From: JACVRW01 sp963827065
Lineage (GTDB): Bacteria; Actinomycetota; Thermoleophilia; Solirubrobacterales; Thermoleophilaceae
Direction of reading: 5' to 3'
Assembly: GCA_963827065.1 (NCBI GenBank)
Contig: CAWGZM010000010.1
Coordinates: 62,001 to 126,000 of the forward strand
DNA length: 64,000 nucleotides
The notes under the pieces were generated by a model. It ran no database searches and was not told the DNA's origin. It saw only the letters and a program-made list of their open reading frames with translations. A program made the translations under genes and the position numbers. This document shows, piece after piece, positions 25,433 to 33,999 of the stretch (position 1 is the stretch's first letter; each line of letters begins with the position of its first letter).

Positions 25433-25801
25433 CGGAACCCCGACTTCCTCGCTCTCGTGGGCCTGCAGGACCTCCTCGCCCTCCTCGCCGGTGCGGATGC
25501 GGATCGCGTCCTCGACGGGGAGGATGAACAGCTTGCCGTCACCGACGGAGCCGGTGCGGGCGTGGCGCAGGATCACCTCCTTGATCACCCCGACGTCCTT
25601 GGTCTCGACGACGCACTCGAGCTTGAGCTTCGGCCGCAGGTGGACGGCGAGCTCCGAGCCTCGGTAATGCTCGGTGATCGCTTTCTGCCTGCCGGAGCCC
25701 TTGACCTCCGTGATCGTGAGGCTCGGGAAGCCGGCCTCGAGCAGATCCATCCTGATCGGCTCGAAGGCCTCGTGTCGGATGTAGGCGACGATCATCTTCA
25801 T
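25424..25801 (-). CDS. glnK: PII nitrogen-regulatory protein (GlnB/GlnK family) lacking Tyr51
   Basis: A 125-residue PII protein with the family core: TEVKGSGRQK, T-loop HYRGSELAVHL, and the B/C-loop stretch ARTGSVGDGKLF followed by IRIRTGEEG. PII trimers bind ATP/ADP and 2-oxoglutarate and plug the ammonium channel through the T-loop. Residue 51, the Tyr that is uridylylated in proteobacteria and adenylylated in actinobacteria, is Leu here, so the protein cannot be modified at that site. About 12 extra residues rich in Glu follow the usual C-terminus. The gene follows amt with an ATGA overlap, which supports a GlnK role. Confidence 0.95.
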   Translation of the reverse strand: MKMIVAYIRHEAFEPIRMDLLEAGFPSLTITEVKGSGRQKAITEHYRGSELAVHLRPKLKLECVVETKDVGVIKEVILRHARTGSVGDGKLFILPVEDAIRIRTGEEGEEVLQAHESEEVGVPGA

Positions 25802-27261
25802 GCCGGCACCTCCTTCGTCCGGACGCTCGCCGTGACCGGTTGCCCGGTCGCAGACCCGGCCGCGGTGATCGTGCCGCCGGCGCCGATCTCGGACTGCGGG
25901 ATGAACGCCTCCGGATATCCGTACATGTCGTGCTCGGTGATGTCGAGGCCCGCCTCTTCCTCTTCCTCGCTCACACGCAGCCCGACCGTCGCCTTGATGG
26001 CGGCGAAGGTCAGGTAGCTGAGCCCGAAGACAAAGGTGAAGGCCACCAGCACGCCGACCGTCTGAGCGATCAGCTGCGTGAACTGACCCGAGTAGACCAG
26101 GCCGCCGTCCGGGTCGCCGAACGCGTTGTACTGGGCCAGCCGCGGCGCCGTGAAGATGCCGCAGGCGATGGTGCCCCAGATACCGGCCAGGCCGTGCGCC
26201 GACAGCGCGCCGACCGGGTCGTCGATCTTCTTGTCGATCCAGATCACGCCGAATACGACGATGAGGCCGGCGATGAAGCCGATGATCGGCCCCGCCCACG
26301 CCTCGACGTAGCCCGACGGCGCCGTGATCGCCACGAGTCCGGCGATCATGCCGTTGGCGACCATGCCGATGTCGATGGTGCGCTGCTTGATCTGGGTGGC
26401 GACGAAGGCGCCGATCACACCACCGGCCGCGCCCAGCAGGGTCACGACGGCGACGTCGCCCAAGCGCACATCGCCGATGCCGAGCGTCGAGCCCGGGTTG
26501 AACCCGAACCAACCGATGAACAGGATGAGGACGCCGATGCCCACGAGCGGCATCGAGTGCCCGGGGATCGCCCGTGGCTTGCCGTCCGCGCCGTACTTGC
26601 CCTTACGGGCCCCCAACAGGAGCAGCGCGGCGAGGGCGCCGGTCGCCCCGATCAGGTGGACCGCCGTGGACCCGGCGAAGTCCTGCATGCCGGTCGGCAG
26701 CAGCGGGGTATCGCCGTTCTGCAGCCAGCCACCACCGAAGACCCAGTGCGAGCCGATCGGGTAGATGAGCGCCGAAAAGACGATCGCGTAGATCACGTAC
26801 GCGCTGTACTTGATCCGCTCGAGCGTGGTGCCCCAGACGATCGCCAGCGACACGGCACAGAACGCGAACTGGAACAGGAACTTAGAGTCGACCGTGGCGT
26901 CCGAGAGACCCATGACCGGGAAGGCCTCCGAGCCGTTGCCGACGTACTGCAGGAAGAACCCGTTCGAGCCGATGATCGAGCTCGAGATCCCGAGCACGTC
27001 GGCACTACCGAACGCGAACGCGAAGCCGACCGCCCAGTAACACACCGCGGCGATCGACAGGTTGGTCATGATCTTGGCGACAACGGTTCCGGCGTTCTTC
27101 GTGCGCGAGAAGCCCATCTCCAGACCGGCGAAGCCGGCCTGCATGAACAGGACGAGAACAGCGGCGACGACCACCCAAAGCGTGTTGGTGGCGACCGTCT
27201 CAGGGAGTGTTCCGTCGACGGCTCTGGCGAGATCGTCGGCGGTTGCGAGCAGATTTGACAT
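25798..27261 (-). CDS. amt: Amt family ammonium transporter
   Basis: A 487-residue, 11-TM ammonium channel. The twin pore histidines are visible in STAVHLIGATGALA and LSAHGLAGIWGT. The N-terminus (about 35 residues before TM1) may include a cleaved signal, and a roughly 75-residue cytoplasmic tail follows the last TM. It conducts NH3/NH4+ and is normally gated by PII, whose gene follows directly with an ATGA overlap. ATG is at 27261; the nearest GGAGG is 13 bases away, so initiation may be moderate. A small dyad at 27284-27296 lies in the promoter region. Confidence 0.96.
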   Translation of the reverse strand: MSNLLATADDLARAVDGTLPETVATNTLWVVVAAVLVLFMQAGFAGLEMGFSRTKNAGTVVAKIMTNLSIAAVCYWAVGFAFAFGSADVLGISSSIIGSNGFFLQYVGNGSEAFPVMGLSDATVDSKFLFQFAFCAVSLAIVWGTTLERIKYSAYVIYAIVFSALIYPIGSHWVFGGGWLQNGDTPLLPTGMQDFAGSTAVHLIGATGALAALLLLGARKGKYGADGKPRAIPGHSMPLVGIGVLILFIGWFGFNPGSTLGIGDVRLGDVAVVTLLGAAGGVIGAFVATQIKQRTIDIGMVANGMIAGLVAITAPSGYVEAWAGPIIGFIAGLIVVFGVIWIDKKIDDPVGALSAHGLAGIWGTIACGIFTAPRLAQYNAFGDPDGGLVYSGQFTQLIAQTVGVLVAFTFVFGLSYLTFAAIKATVGLRVSEEEEEAGLDITEHDMYGYPEAFIPQSEIGAGGTITAAGSATGQPVTASVRTKEVPA

Positions 27262-27283
27262 CGGGGACTAGCGCCTCCTTCCG

Positions 27284-27296
27284 TGACTTAAAGTCA
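27284..27296. promoter_or_regulatory. short dyad upstream of amt
   Basis: Six-base arms TGACTT / AAGTCA surround a single A in the 142-bp gap between amt and metH. On the minus strand the right arm reads TTGACT and could serve as a -35 element for amt. No good -10 was found at the right distance, so the role is uncertain. Confidence 0.3.
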
Positions 27297-27403
27297 AGGT
27301 ACGAAGGGGGTCCCATGCGGTCTTTATCCCGTTGTCGAAGATTCGCCCGAGCTATTTCGCCCCGGTGTCGAGGGCGTTTCGACGGTTGGGCGAGGCGGCC
27401 CGG

Positions 27404-30400
27404 CTAGGCCGGGACTTCGTCCGCCGCGCGGCGCTGGCCCTCGTCCTCGACGGTGCCCTCGGCCGGCTCGGTCTCAGGCGGCAGCTCGCCGCCGCGCTCG
27501 GTCCCCGCGATCAGCTCGTCGGGAGCCTTCTCCTTGGGGATGAAGCCGGACTTCATGCCGAAGTAGACGGCCTGGGGGTGGTGGGCGATGATCGCCACCG
27601 TGGACTGCTCCGGCATCACGGCGAAGCCGTCGGACAGGTACATCCCGATCCCCTCGAGGCCGAGCAGGCGCCACACCTTCTCGTGCTCCGACTGGTCGGG
27701 GCACGCGGGGTAGCCCCACGAGTAGCGCCGGCCCTGGTCGAGGTCGATGCCGAGCCCTCGCCGCGCCTCCGAGTGGACCCACTCGGCGAGCCCCTCGGCC
27801 GTCTGCACTCCCAGGCCGTGCGTGAAGAGCTGCTCGGCGAACTCGCCGTCGCGCTCGAGCTGGGCCATCAGGTCGGTCACCTCGGGGCCGACGGTCACGC
27901 CCTGGAGGGCGACCACGTCACGCTCGCCCGACTCGATCGGGCGGAAGAAGTCGGTCAGGCAGATGCGGTCGTGCTTGGGTTGGCGCGGAAAGGTGAGCCG
28001 CTCCAGCTCCTGTGACGGGTCAGCCGGGTCGAACACGACAAGCTCGTTGCCATCCGCGTTGCACGGGAAGTAGCCGAGCTTCGTGCGCGGGCGCAGGTAG
28101 TCCTGCTCCGCCCACATGCGCTCGAGCCGGGGCTGGAAGTCGTCCTGGACGAGGCGCTCCCACTCCTCCCCCTTCACGCCGCGGCCGCCCCAGTGCAGCT
28201 TGAACAGCACGTGGCGGTCGAGGTACGGGTAGACGTCCTCGAGGTCGACCTCGATCTCGCGCACGCCCCAGAAGGGCGGCTCCGGGATCGGGGTGTCCGT
28301 GCGCGCCGAGGAGCGCACGGAGTCATCCGTGACGGGCGGCGAGTCGTCCACCACCACCGGCTTCTCGCGCAGCGCCTTCGCCTCTGAGCGCATGCGCTCG
28401 ACGAGCTCGTCGCGCGCCCCGCCGTCCACCAGCTGGTCGACGGTGGCGAGCCCCGCGAACGCATCCTTGCAGTAGAAGACGCCGGGCTCGTAGACCTCGT
28501 CCGACTCCTTGCCCTTCGGATAGAGGATGCGCCGGCCGAAGTCGCGGTTGATCGCGGCGCCGCCGATCAGCACCGGGAACTCGAGGCCGCGCTGGTGCAG
28601 CTCCTGCACGCAGGTCGGCATCTGCTTCGAGGTGGACACGAGCAGCGCCGAGAGGCCGATCGCATCGGCCTCGTGCTCGATCGCCGCGTTGATGATCGTG
28701 TCCACCGGCACCTGCTTGCCGAGGTCGATCACGGTGTAGCCGTTGTTCGTCAGGATCGTGTTGACGAGCGACTTGCCGATGTCGTGAACGTCGCCGAAGA
28801 CGGTCGCGATCACGACCTTGCCCTTCGTGTGGCCGTCGATCCGGTCGAGGTAGTTCTCGAGCTGCGCCACCGCGCGCTTCATCACCTCGGCCGACTGGAG
28901 CACGAAGGGCAAGATCAGCTCGCCGGCGCCGAACTTGTCGCCGACCTCCTTCATCGCCGGCAGCAGCACGTCGTTGAGCGTGGGGACCGCGCCGATCTTC
29001 TCGACGGAGCGGTCGATCCAGTCCTCTACGCCCTCCTTCTTGCGGCGCAGGATGTGGAAGTGGAGCGCCTCCTCGGGCTCCATGCCCTCGGTCGGGTCGG
29101 CGCCGCCGTCGTCCGCCTCCTCCTCGCCCTTCTGCTCGAAGTGGCCGATGAAGCGCTCGAGCGCGTCCTCGCGGCGGTTGAACACGAGGTCGTCGGTCAG
29201 CTCGCGCTCGTTCTCGGCGATTTCGTTGTAGGGCTTGATGTGGTTCGGGTTGACCATCGCCAGGTCGAGCCCGGCCTCGACGCAGTGGTGCAGGAAGACC
29301 GAGTTGAGGACGGCGCGGGCGCCCGGCGAGACGCCGAAGGAAACGTTCGAGACGCCGAGCGAGGTCTTGACGCCCGGCAGCTCGGCCTTGATCGCCTTGA
29401 TGCCCTCGATGGTCGCGACCGCGGAGGGCTTCCACTCGTCGTCGCCGGTCGTGAGCGTGAAGGTGAGCGCGTCGAAGATGAGCGCCTCGCGGTCGAGCCC
29501 GTGCTCGTCGCAGGCGAGCTCGACGATCCGCTTGGCGACCTCGAGCTTGCGCTCGGCCGTCTTCGCCATGCCGACCTCGTCGATCGTGAGCGCGATCAGT
29601 GCGGCGCCGTGCGCCTTCGCGAGCGGCGCCACGACGTCGAGCTTGTCGCGGCCGGCCTCGAGGTTGACCGAGTTGACGATTGCGCGACCGGGAATGCGCT
29701 CGAGCGCGGCCTGGATCACGTCGGGCTCGGTCGAGTCGACCTGTATCGGGGCCGGCTGGGTCAGCGAGATGCGCTTGACGACCTCGCCCATCTGGACGTC
29801 CTCGTCCTGACGCTCGGTGAGCGCGACGCAGACGTCCAGTACGTGGGCGCCGCCCTCGACCTGGTCCTCGGCGATGCGAATGATGCCGTCGTAGTCGTCG
29901 GCGAGCAGCAGCTCCTTCGCCTTGCGCGAGCCCTGCGAGTTGACGCGCTCGCCGACGAGCGTGGGCCGCGGCTCCTGCGCGAGCGGCGTGGCGGTCATCA
30001 TCGAGGAGACGAGCACCGCGCGGGTGTCGGGGCGCTTGTCGGCCTCACGGCCGCCGACGCGGTCGACAATCGCCGCGATGTGCTCGGGCGTCGTCCCGCA
30101 GCAGCCGCCCACGATCGAGATGCCGTAGCGCTCGACGAACTCCTGGAGGCTGTCGGCCAGCGGGTCGGGCTGCTCGGGGAAGATCGTCTCGCCGTCGGGG
30201 CCCTGGAGCGGCAGGCCGGCGTTCGGGATGCAGTGCACGGGCACGGGGCTGAACTCGCCGAGGTAGCGGATCGCGTCGCGCATGTCCTCGGGACCGGTCG
30301 AGCAGTTGAGCCCGATCACGTCGACGTCCAGCGACGTGAGCGTGGTGAGGACCGCCTGGATGTCCGTGCCGAGCAGCATCTTGCCGCCGTTCGGCAGCAG

Positions 30401-30976
30401 TGAGACGCTCGTCTGGATCGGCAGCGTACGGCCGGTCAGCTTGAACGCCTCGCGCGCCCCGAAGACCGCGGCCTTGACCTCGAGGATGTCCTGGGCGGTC
30501 TCGATGATGATCAGGTCGGCGCCGCCCTCGACGAGGCCGCGTGCCTGCTCCGTGAAGACCTCGACGAGCTCGCGGAAGGTGATCTTCCCGAGCGTCGGGT
30601 CATCGGACGCGGGGAGGTGGCCGGTCGGGCCGATCGAGCCGGCCACGAATCGGCTCTCGCCCGCGGCGGCACGCGCGATCTCGGCGGCCTTGCGGTTGAT
30701 CTCGAGCGTGTGCTCGGCGAGGCCCCACTCCTCCAGCTTGAGGCGGCTGCCCTGGAAGGTGTCCGTCTCGACGACGTCGGCGCCGGCGGCCAGCATCGAC
30801 TCGTGGACGCCCTGGATCACGTCCGGCCGGTTGAGGACGAGCGCCTCGTGGCACTTGCCCGGTAGCCCGCCGTAGTCCTCCTGGGTCAGGTCGAACTGCT
30901 CGAGCGTGGCGCCCATGCCGCCGTCGAAGACAACGACACGGCTTTTGACGGAATCGATGTAGTCGCGCTCGGCCAA
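27404..30976 (-). CDS. metH: cobalamin-dependent methionine synthase
   Basis: A 1190-residue enzyme with all four MetH modules. The homocysteine-binding barrel has zinc Cys in NCSTG and GGCCGTTP (about residues 288-292). The pterin-binding barrel starts near LVGERVNSQGSR. The B12 cap and Rossmann module carry the D-x-H-x-x-G motif GDVHDIGKS near residue 730. The SAM-dependent reactivation domain has YSWGYPACPDQSE. It transfers methyl from methyl-tetrahydrofolate to homocysteine. The best start is TTG 30976, with no strong Shine-Dalgarno. Eleven bases upstream lies a 36-bp palindrome, probably regulatory. The length agrees with full-size MetH. Confidence 0.97.
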   Translation of the reverse strand: MAERDYIDSVKSRVVVFDGGMGATLEQFDLTQEDYGGLPGKCHEALVLNRPDVIQGVHESMLAAGADVVETDTFQGSRLKLEEWGLAEHTLEINRKAAEIARAAAGESRFVAGSIGPTGHLPASDDPTLGKITFRELVEVFTEQARGLVEGGADLIIIETAQDILEVKAAVFGAREAFKLTGRTLPIQTSVSLLPNGGKMLLGTDIQAVLTTLTSLDVDVIGLNCSTGPEDMRDAIRYLGEFSPVPVHCIPNAGLPLQGPDGETIFPEQPDPLADSLQEFVERYGISIVGGCCGTTPEHIAAIVDRVGGREADKRPDTRAVLVSSMMTATPLAQEPRPTLVGERVNSQGSRKAKELLLADDYDGIIRIAEDQVEGGAHVLDVCVALTERQDEDVQMGEVVKRISLTQPAPIQVDSTEPDVIQAALERIPGRAIVNSVNLEAGRDKLDVVAPLAKAHGAALIALTIDEVGMAKTAERKLEVAKRIVELACDEHGLDREALIFDALTFTLTTGDDEWKPSAVATIEGIKAIKAELPGVKTSLGVSNVSFGVSPGARAVLNSVFLHHCVEAGLDLAMVNPNHIKPYNEIAENERELTDDLVFNRREDALERFIGHFEQKGEEEADDGGADPTEGMEPEEALHFHILRRKKEGVEDWIDRSVEKIGAVPTLNDVLLPAMKEVGDKFGAGELILPFVLQSAEVMKRAVAQLENYLDRIDGHTKGKVVIATVFGDVHDIGKSLVNTILTNNGYTVIDLGKQVPVDTIINAAIEHEADAIGLSALLVSTSKQMPTCVQELHQRGLEFPVLIGGAAINRDFGRRILYPKGKESDEVYEPGVFYCKDAFAGLATVDQLVDGGARDELVERMRSEAKALREKPVVVDDSPPVTDDSVRSSARTDTPIPEPPFWGVREIEVDLEDVYPYLDRHVLFKLHWGGRGVKGEEWERLVQDDFQPRLERMWAEQDYLRPRTKLGYFPCNADGNELVVFDPADPSQELERLTFPRQPKHDRICLTDFFRPIESGERDVVALQGVTVGPEVTDLMAQLERDGEFAEQLFTHGLGVQTAEGLAEWVHSEARRGLGIDLDQGRRYSWGYPACPDQSEHEKVWRLLGLEGIGMYLSDGFAVMPEQSTVAIIAHHPQAVYFGMKSGFIPKEKAPDELIAGTERGGELPPETEPAEGTVEDEGQRRAADEVPA

Positions 30977-30986
30977 GGAGTCGATG

Positions 30987-31022
30987 GTACCAACCTTGAC
31001 ACAAATGTGTGAAGGTTGGTAC
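30987..31022. promoter_or_regulatory. 36-bp near-perfect palindrome before metH
   Basis: Outer arms GTACCAACCTT / AAGGTTGGTAC (11 bp, perfect) continue after one mismatch into ACACA / TGTGT around an AA centre. It fills most of the 56-bp gap between the subtilase stop and the metH start and is AT-rich for this genome. It could be an operator for a metH repressor, a translation-control hairpin, or a terminator for the subtilase gene. No T-run follows, which argues against the last. Confidence 0.6.
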
Positions 31023-31032
31023 GGGCGGGCGC

Positions 31033-33249
31033 TCAGCGCGGCGGCAGCAGCGTGAGATTGCGGGCCGCGCGCGTGATGCGGCCCTGCGAGTCGGTCACAC
31101 TCACCCGCACCCGCAGCTTCAGGCGCCGGTTGAGGCGAACCACCCTCAGCTCCTTGCGAGAGAGCCGGATCCGGAGCGCGACGCGGCCGCTCCCCGGACT
31201 CCGGAAGCGCATGTCGGCAGGCGTCAGGCGCCCACGCTTTCCGCGGGCGAGGCGAACGCGGGCGCGCGTGCGCATGACCGCCTCGCCGCGCAGCAGGGGA
31301 GCGGCGAGGAAGGGGTAGGTGAAGCGGCGCGAGCGCTTGAGGCGGATCCGGGCCGGAGCGCCGCGCAGGTCGAGCGCGCGCCGGGCCCGTGTTATGGGGG
31401 TGGGCTGCGTGGCGGCGGGCACCGCGAGCGGTGGGCCCAGGGCCACGTCGAGGGCGCCGGCGGCATTGGCGCTGCCACCGCTCAGGACCCTTCCCGCGAG
31501 CGCCGGCCTCCGCGTGGCGCCGTCCCTGATGGCGCGGACCACCTCGGCGGCGGACGCGCCCGGGTCAGCCGCCCGCACGAGCGCGGCGATCCCCGACACG
31601 TGCGGCGCGGCCATCGAGGTGCCGTCGAAGCGGACGTAGTTGCCGGCATCATCCTCGGCGTAGCCCTGGCCGGCGGCCACGGCGTTGACGTAGTCAGTAT
31701 CGCGGCAGAACACGCGCAGCTCGTCGAGGTGCACGCCGTCGGCGATGCCGCTGTTGTTGCTCTTCAGGCCGAAGAAGGGACGGGCATCGTTTTGCCCGTC
31801 GAGCTCGGAGATAGACGCCTCGGCATCCTCGAACGCACCGCCGCTCGAGCCGGTGATGGAATGGCCGCCGACGATGACTTCGCCGTCGTCGGCGTCGGCG
31901 AACGCGCCGACGTCGAAGAAGTCCCCTGGCAAAACGTCGTAGCGCAGGTCGAAGTGCATGCGGCAGCCGCGCCGCCCGGTCAGGTTCAGGTCCGAACCGA
32001 GGTGGATCTCGCTGTACGCGTTGGAGGCGTACCAGCTGTTGTTTGGGCTGTCGGCGGCCGACTGGCCTCCCACGGTGTGCATCGGTGAGATGCCCCAGGG
32101 AACGCCCCCCTGCTGCTGCAGCTGATTCCAGCCAGTGAGGCCGTCCTCAAAGCCCTCGCTCAGCAGCTCCGGGCCGAAGTCGGTCTTCGTGCTGAGGATG
32201 CTGACGCCGGGCGCCGCGACATCGACCGTCGTCGCTCCATAGTTGGAGAACGAGGCCAGCGTGCCCGCGGTGGTAAGGGCTCCGACGCAGATCAGGTGGT
32301 CGCCCGGCAACGTGCACGGCGTGTTCGGCTGAGCATCGTTGTTCGTTCCCTCGTTCCCCGCGGCCGCGACCACGACCGCGTCGTAGTTGCGCGCGATGGC
32401 GAGCGAATCGCTGAGGAACTGGTCGCCGGCCCCGGCTGGGCCGCCGAGGCTCAGGTTGATCACGTCCGCGCCCTCCTGGGCCGCGTAGACGATGCCGCTC
32501 CCGATCCAGGAGCTGGTCCCGGCGCCGTTCCCGTCGAGCACGCGCACGGCCATCAGCGACGCCTCCGGCGCCACGCCGGCGACGCCGATGCCATTGCCTG
32601 CCTGCGCCGCGGCGGTGCCCGCCACGTGGGTGCCATGGAACGCGTAGTCGTCGGGGTCGGAGTCGCCGTCGCCGTCGCCGTCGCCGACGAAGTCGTAGCC
32701 GTAGACGTCGTCCCCTCGGCCGTTGGCGTCGTTGTCGCCGCCACCCGGCGCCTCGCCGGGGTTCCGCCACAGCCGCGGCACGAGGTCGGGGTGGCTGAGG
32801 TCGATCCCGGTGTCCACGATCGCGATGACCTGGCCGGCGCCGCGCGAGCGGTCCCAGGCCGCCAGCGCGCCGATGCCCGGGTCGGGCCCGAGCCCCCAGA
32901 GCTGACCGAAGAAGGTGTCGTTGGGCGGCGGAGCAAGCGCCTCGTAGCGGTAGTTCGGCTGCGCGTAAACCACGTCGCCGCGGCTCTCGAGCCGAGTGAG
33001 CGCGGCTCCAAGCGACCCGTCGAAGCTGACAACCTGGGCCTGCGAGAGCTCCAGCGTCCGCTCGAGCTCGACGTCCGCGGCGTCGCGGGCCTCCGCGCGC
33101 TCGGCCGCCACGGTTCCAGGCTCGAAGCGGACGATCGCCTCGCCGGCGACGGCAGAGCCGCTCGAGTCGAGCCGCGGCGCCGCGGCGGCGCTCGCCGCGG
33201 GGAGCAGCGCGACGACGAGCGCAAGCGGGACCAGGCGGGCGATCGGCAT
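31033..33249 (-). CDS. secreted subtilisin-like serine protease (S8)
   Basis: A 738-residue preproprotein. It has a signal peptide (residues 1-24, ending in alanines), an I9-like propeptide to about 115, then the S8 catalytic domain. Asp lies in DTGIDLSHP (near 145), His in HGTHVAGT (near 204), the oxyanion Asn in AAAGNEG (near 299) and Ser in GTSMAAPH (near 544). Two insertions stand out: an Asp/Gly-rich loop (GDGDGDGDSDPDD) before the His, likely calcium-binding, and about 160 residues between Asn and Ser that look like a beta-sandwich. The last 130 residues are very basic and beta-rich, perhaps a wall-binding domain. ATG 33249 places the signal peptide at the N-terminus. Confidence 0.93.
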   Translation of the reverse strand: MPIARLVPLALVVALLPAASAAAAPRLDSSGSAVAGEAIVRFEPGTVAAERAEARDAADVELERTLELSQAQVVSFDGSLGAALTRLESRGDVVYAQPNYRYEALAPPPNDTFFGQLWGLGPDPGIGALAAWDRSRGAGQVIAIVDTGIDLSHPDLVPRLWRNPGEAPGGGDNDANGRGDDVYGYDFVGDGDGDGDSDPDDYAFHGTHVAGTAAAQAGNGIGVAGVAPEASLMAVRVLDGNGAGTSSWIGSGIVYAAQEGADVINLSLGGPAGAGDQFLSDSLAIARNYDAVVVAAAGNEGTNNDAQPNTPCTLPGDHLICVGALTTAGTLASFSNYGATTVDVAAPGVSILSTKTDFGPELLSEGFEDGLTGWNQLQQQGGVPWGISPMHTVGGQSAADSPNNSWYASNAYSEIHLGSDLNLTGRRGCRMHFDLRYDVLPGDFFDVGAFADADDGEVIVGGHSITGSSGGAFEDAEASISELDGQNDARPFFGLKSNNSGIADGVHLDELRVFCRDTDYVNAVAAGQGYAEDDAGNYVRFDGTSMAAPHVSGIAALVRAADPGASAAEVVRAIRDGATRRPALAGRVLSGGSANAAGALDVALGPPLAVPAATQPTPITRARRALDLRGAPARIRLKRSRRFTYPFLAAPLLRGEAVMRTRARVRLARGKRGRLTPADMRFRSPGSGRVALRIRLSRKELRVVRLNRRLKLRVRVSVTDSQGRITRAARNLTLLPPR

Positions 33250-33299
33250 CCAACACGAGCCTATCGGGGATCCTCGAGGATGCGGGTACTGTGCTCCAA

Positions 33300-33983
33300 A
33301 TGCCCACCGCACTCGTTTCGGGCGCGAACAGGGGAATTGGGCGCGAGGCCGCGCGCCAGCTGGCCGAGCGCGGTTACGACGTGGTCGTCAGCGCTCGCGA
33401 GGAGGACAAGGCGCGCCTCGCCGCCGAGGAGGTCGGAGGGCGGCCGCTCCAGCTGGACGTGTCCGACCCCGCCTCGATCGAGCGGGCGGCCGCGGCCGTG
33501 TCGGACGATCCGGGGAGCCTCGACGTGCTCGTCAACAACGCGGGGATCGGCTCGGACTTCGGCGTGTCGGGCACAGAACCCGACTTCGATGCGATCCAGC
33601 GAGCGCTGGACACCAACTTCTTCGGCGCCTACCGGCTCTCGATCGCGTTGCTACCGCTGCTGCGGCGCTCCGAGCACCCGCGCATCGTGAACGTGTCGAG
33701 CGGCATGGGGGCGATCAACGAGATGGGCGGCTGGTCGCCGGGCTACCGCGTATCGAAAGCGGCCCTGAACGCGATGACGCGCATCCTCGCCACCGAACTC
33801 GAGTCCGACGGCGTCAAGGTGAACTCGGCCTGCCCGGGCCTCGTCGCCACCGACATGGGGAGCCAGTTCGGTGCCAGCAAGCCGGTTGAGGACGGCGCGA
33901 GCGGAGTCGTGTGGCTCGCGACCCTTCCGGACGACGGCCCGACGGGCGGCTTCTTCCGCGACGGCCGGCAGATCTCGTTCTAG
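33300..33983 (+). CDS. short-chain dehydrogenase/reductase
   Basis: A 227-residue classical SDR: cofactor motif SGANRGIG near residues 7-14, NNAG near 80, catalytic Ser in NVSSGMG, and YxxxK as YRVSK near 150, followed by the CPGLVATDM segment. It oxidises or reduces an unidentified alcohol or ketone with NAD(P). ATG 33300 has no Shine-Dalgarno, but TACTGT lies seven bases upstream, which would fit a leaderless transcript. It is divergent from the subtilase gene (50-bp gap) and convergent with the glycosyltransferase fusion. Confidence 0.92.
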   Translation: MPTALVSGANRGIGREAARQLAERGYDVVVSAREEDKARLAAEEVGGRPLQLDVSDPASIERAAAAVSDDPGSLDVLVNNAGIGSDFGVSGTEPDFDAIQRALDTNFFGAYRLSIALLPLLRRSEHPRIVNVSSGMGAINEMGGWSPGYRVSKAALNAMTRILATELESDGVKVNSACPGLVATDMGSQFGASKPVEDGASGVVWLATLPDDGPTGGFFRDGRQISF

Positions 33984-33999
33984 GCCCGGCCGGCGCCGC

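Noticed and set aside
30987..31022. Cobalamin or SAM riboswitch before metH
   Set aside because: The gap is only 56 bp and consists of one palindrome; it lacks the length and conserved boxes of known B12, SAM or SAH riboswitches.
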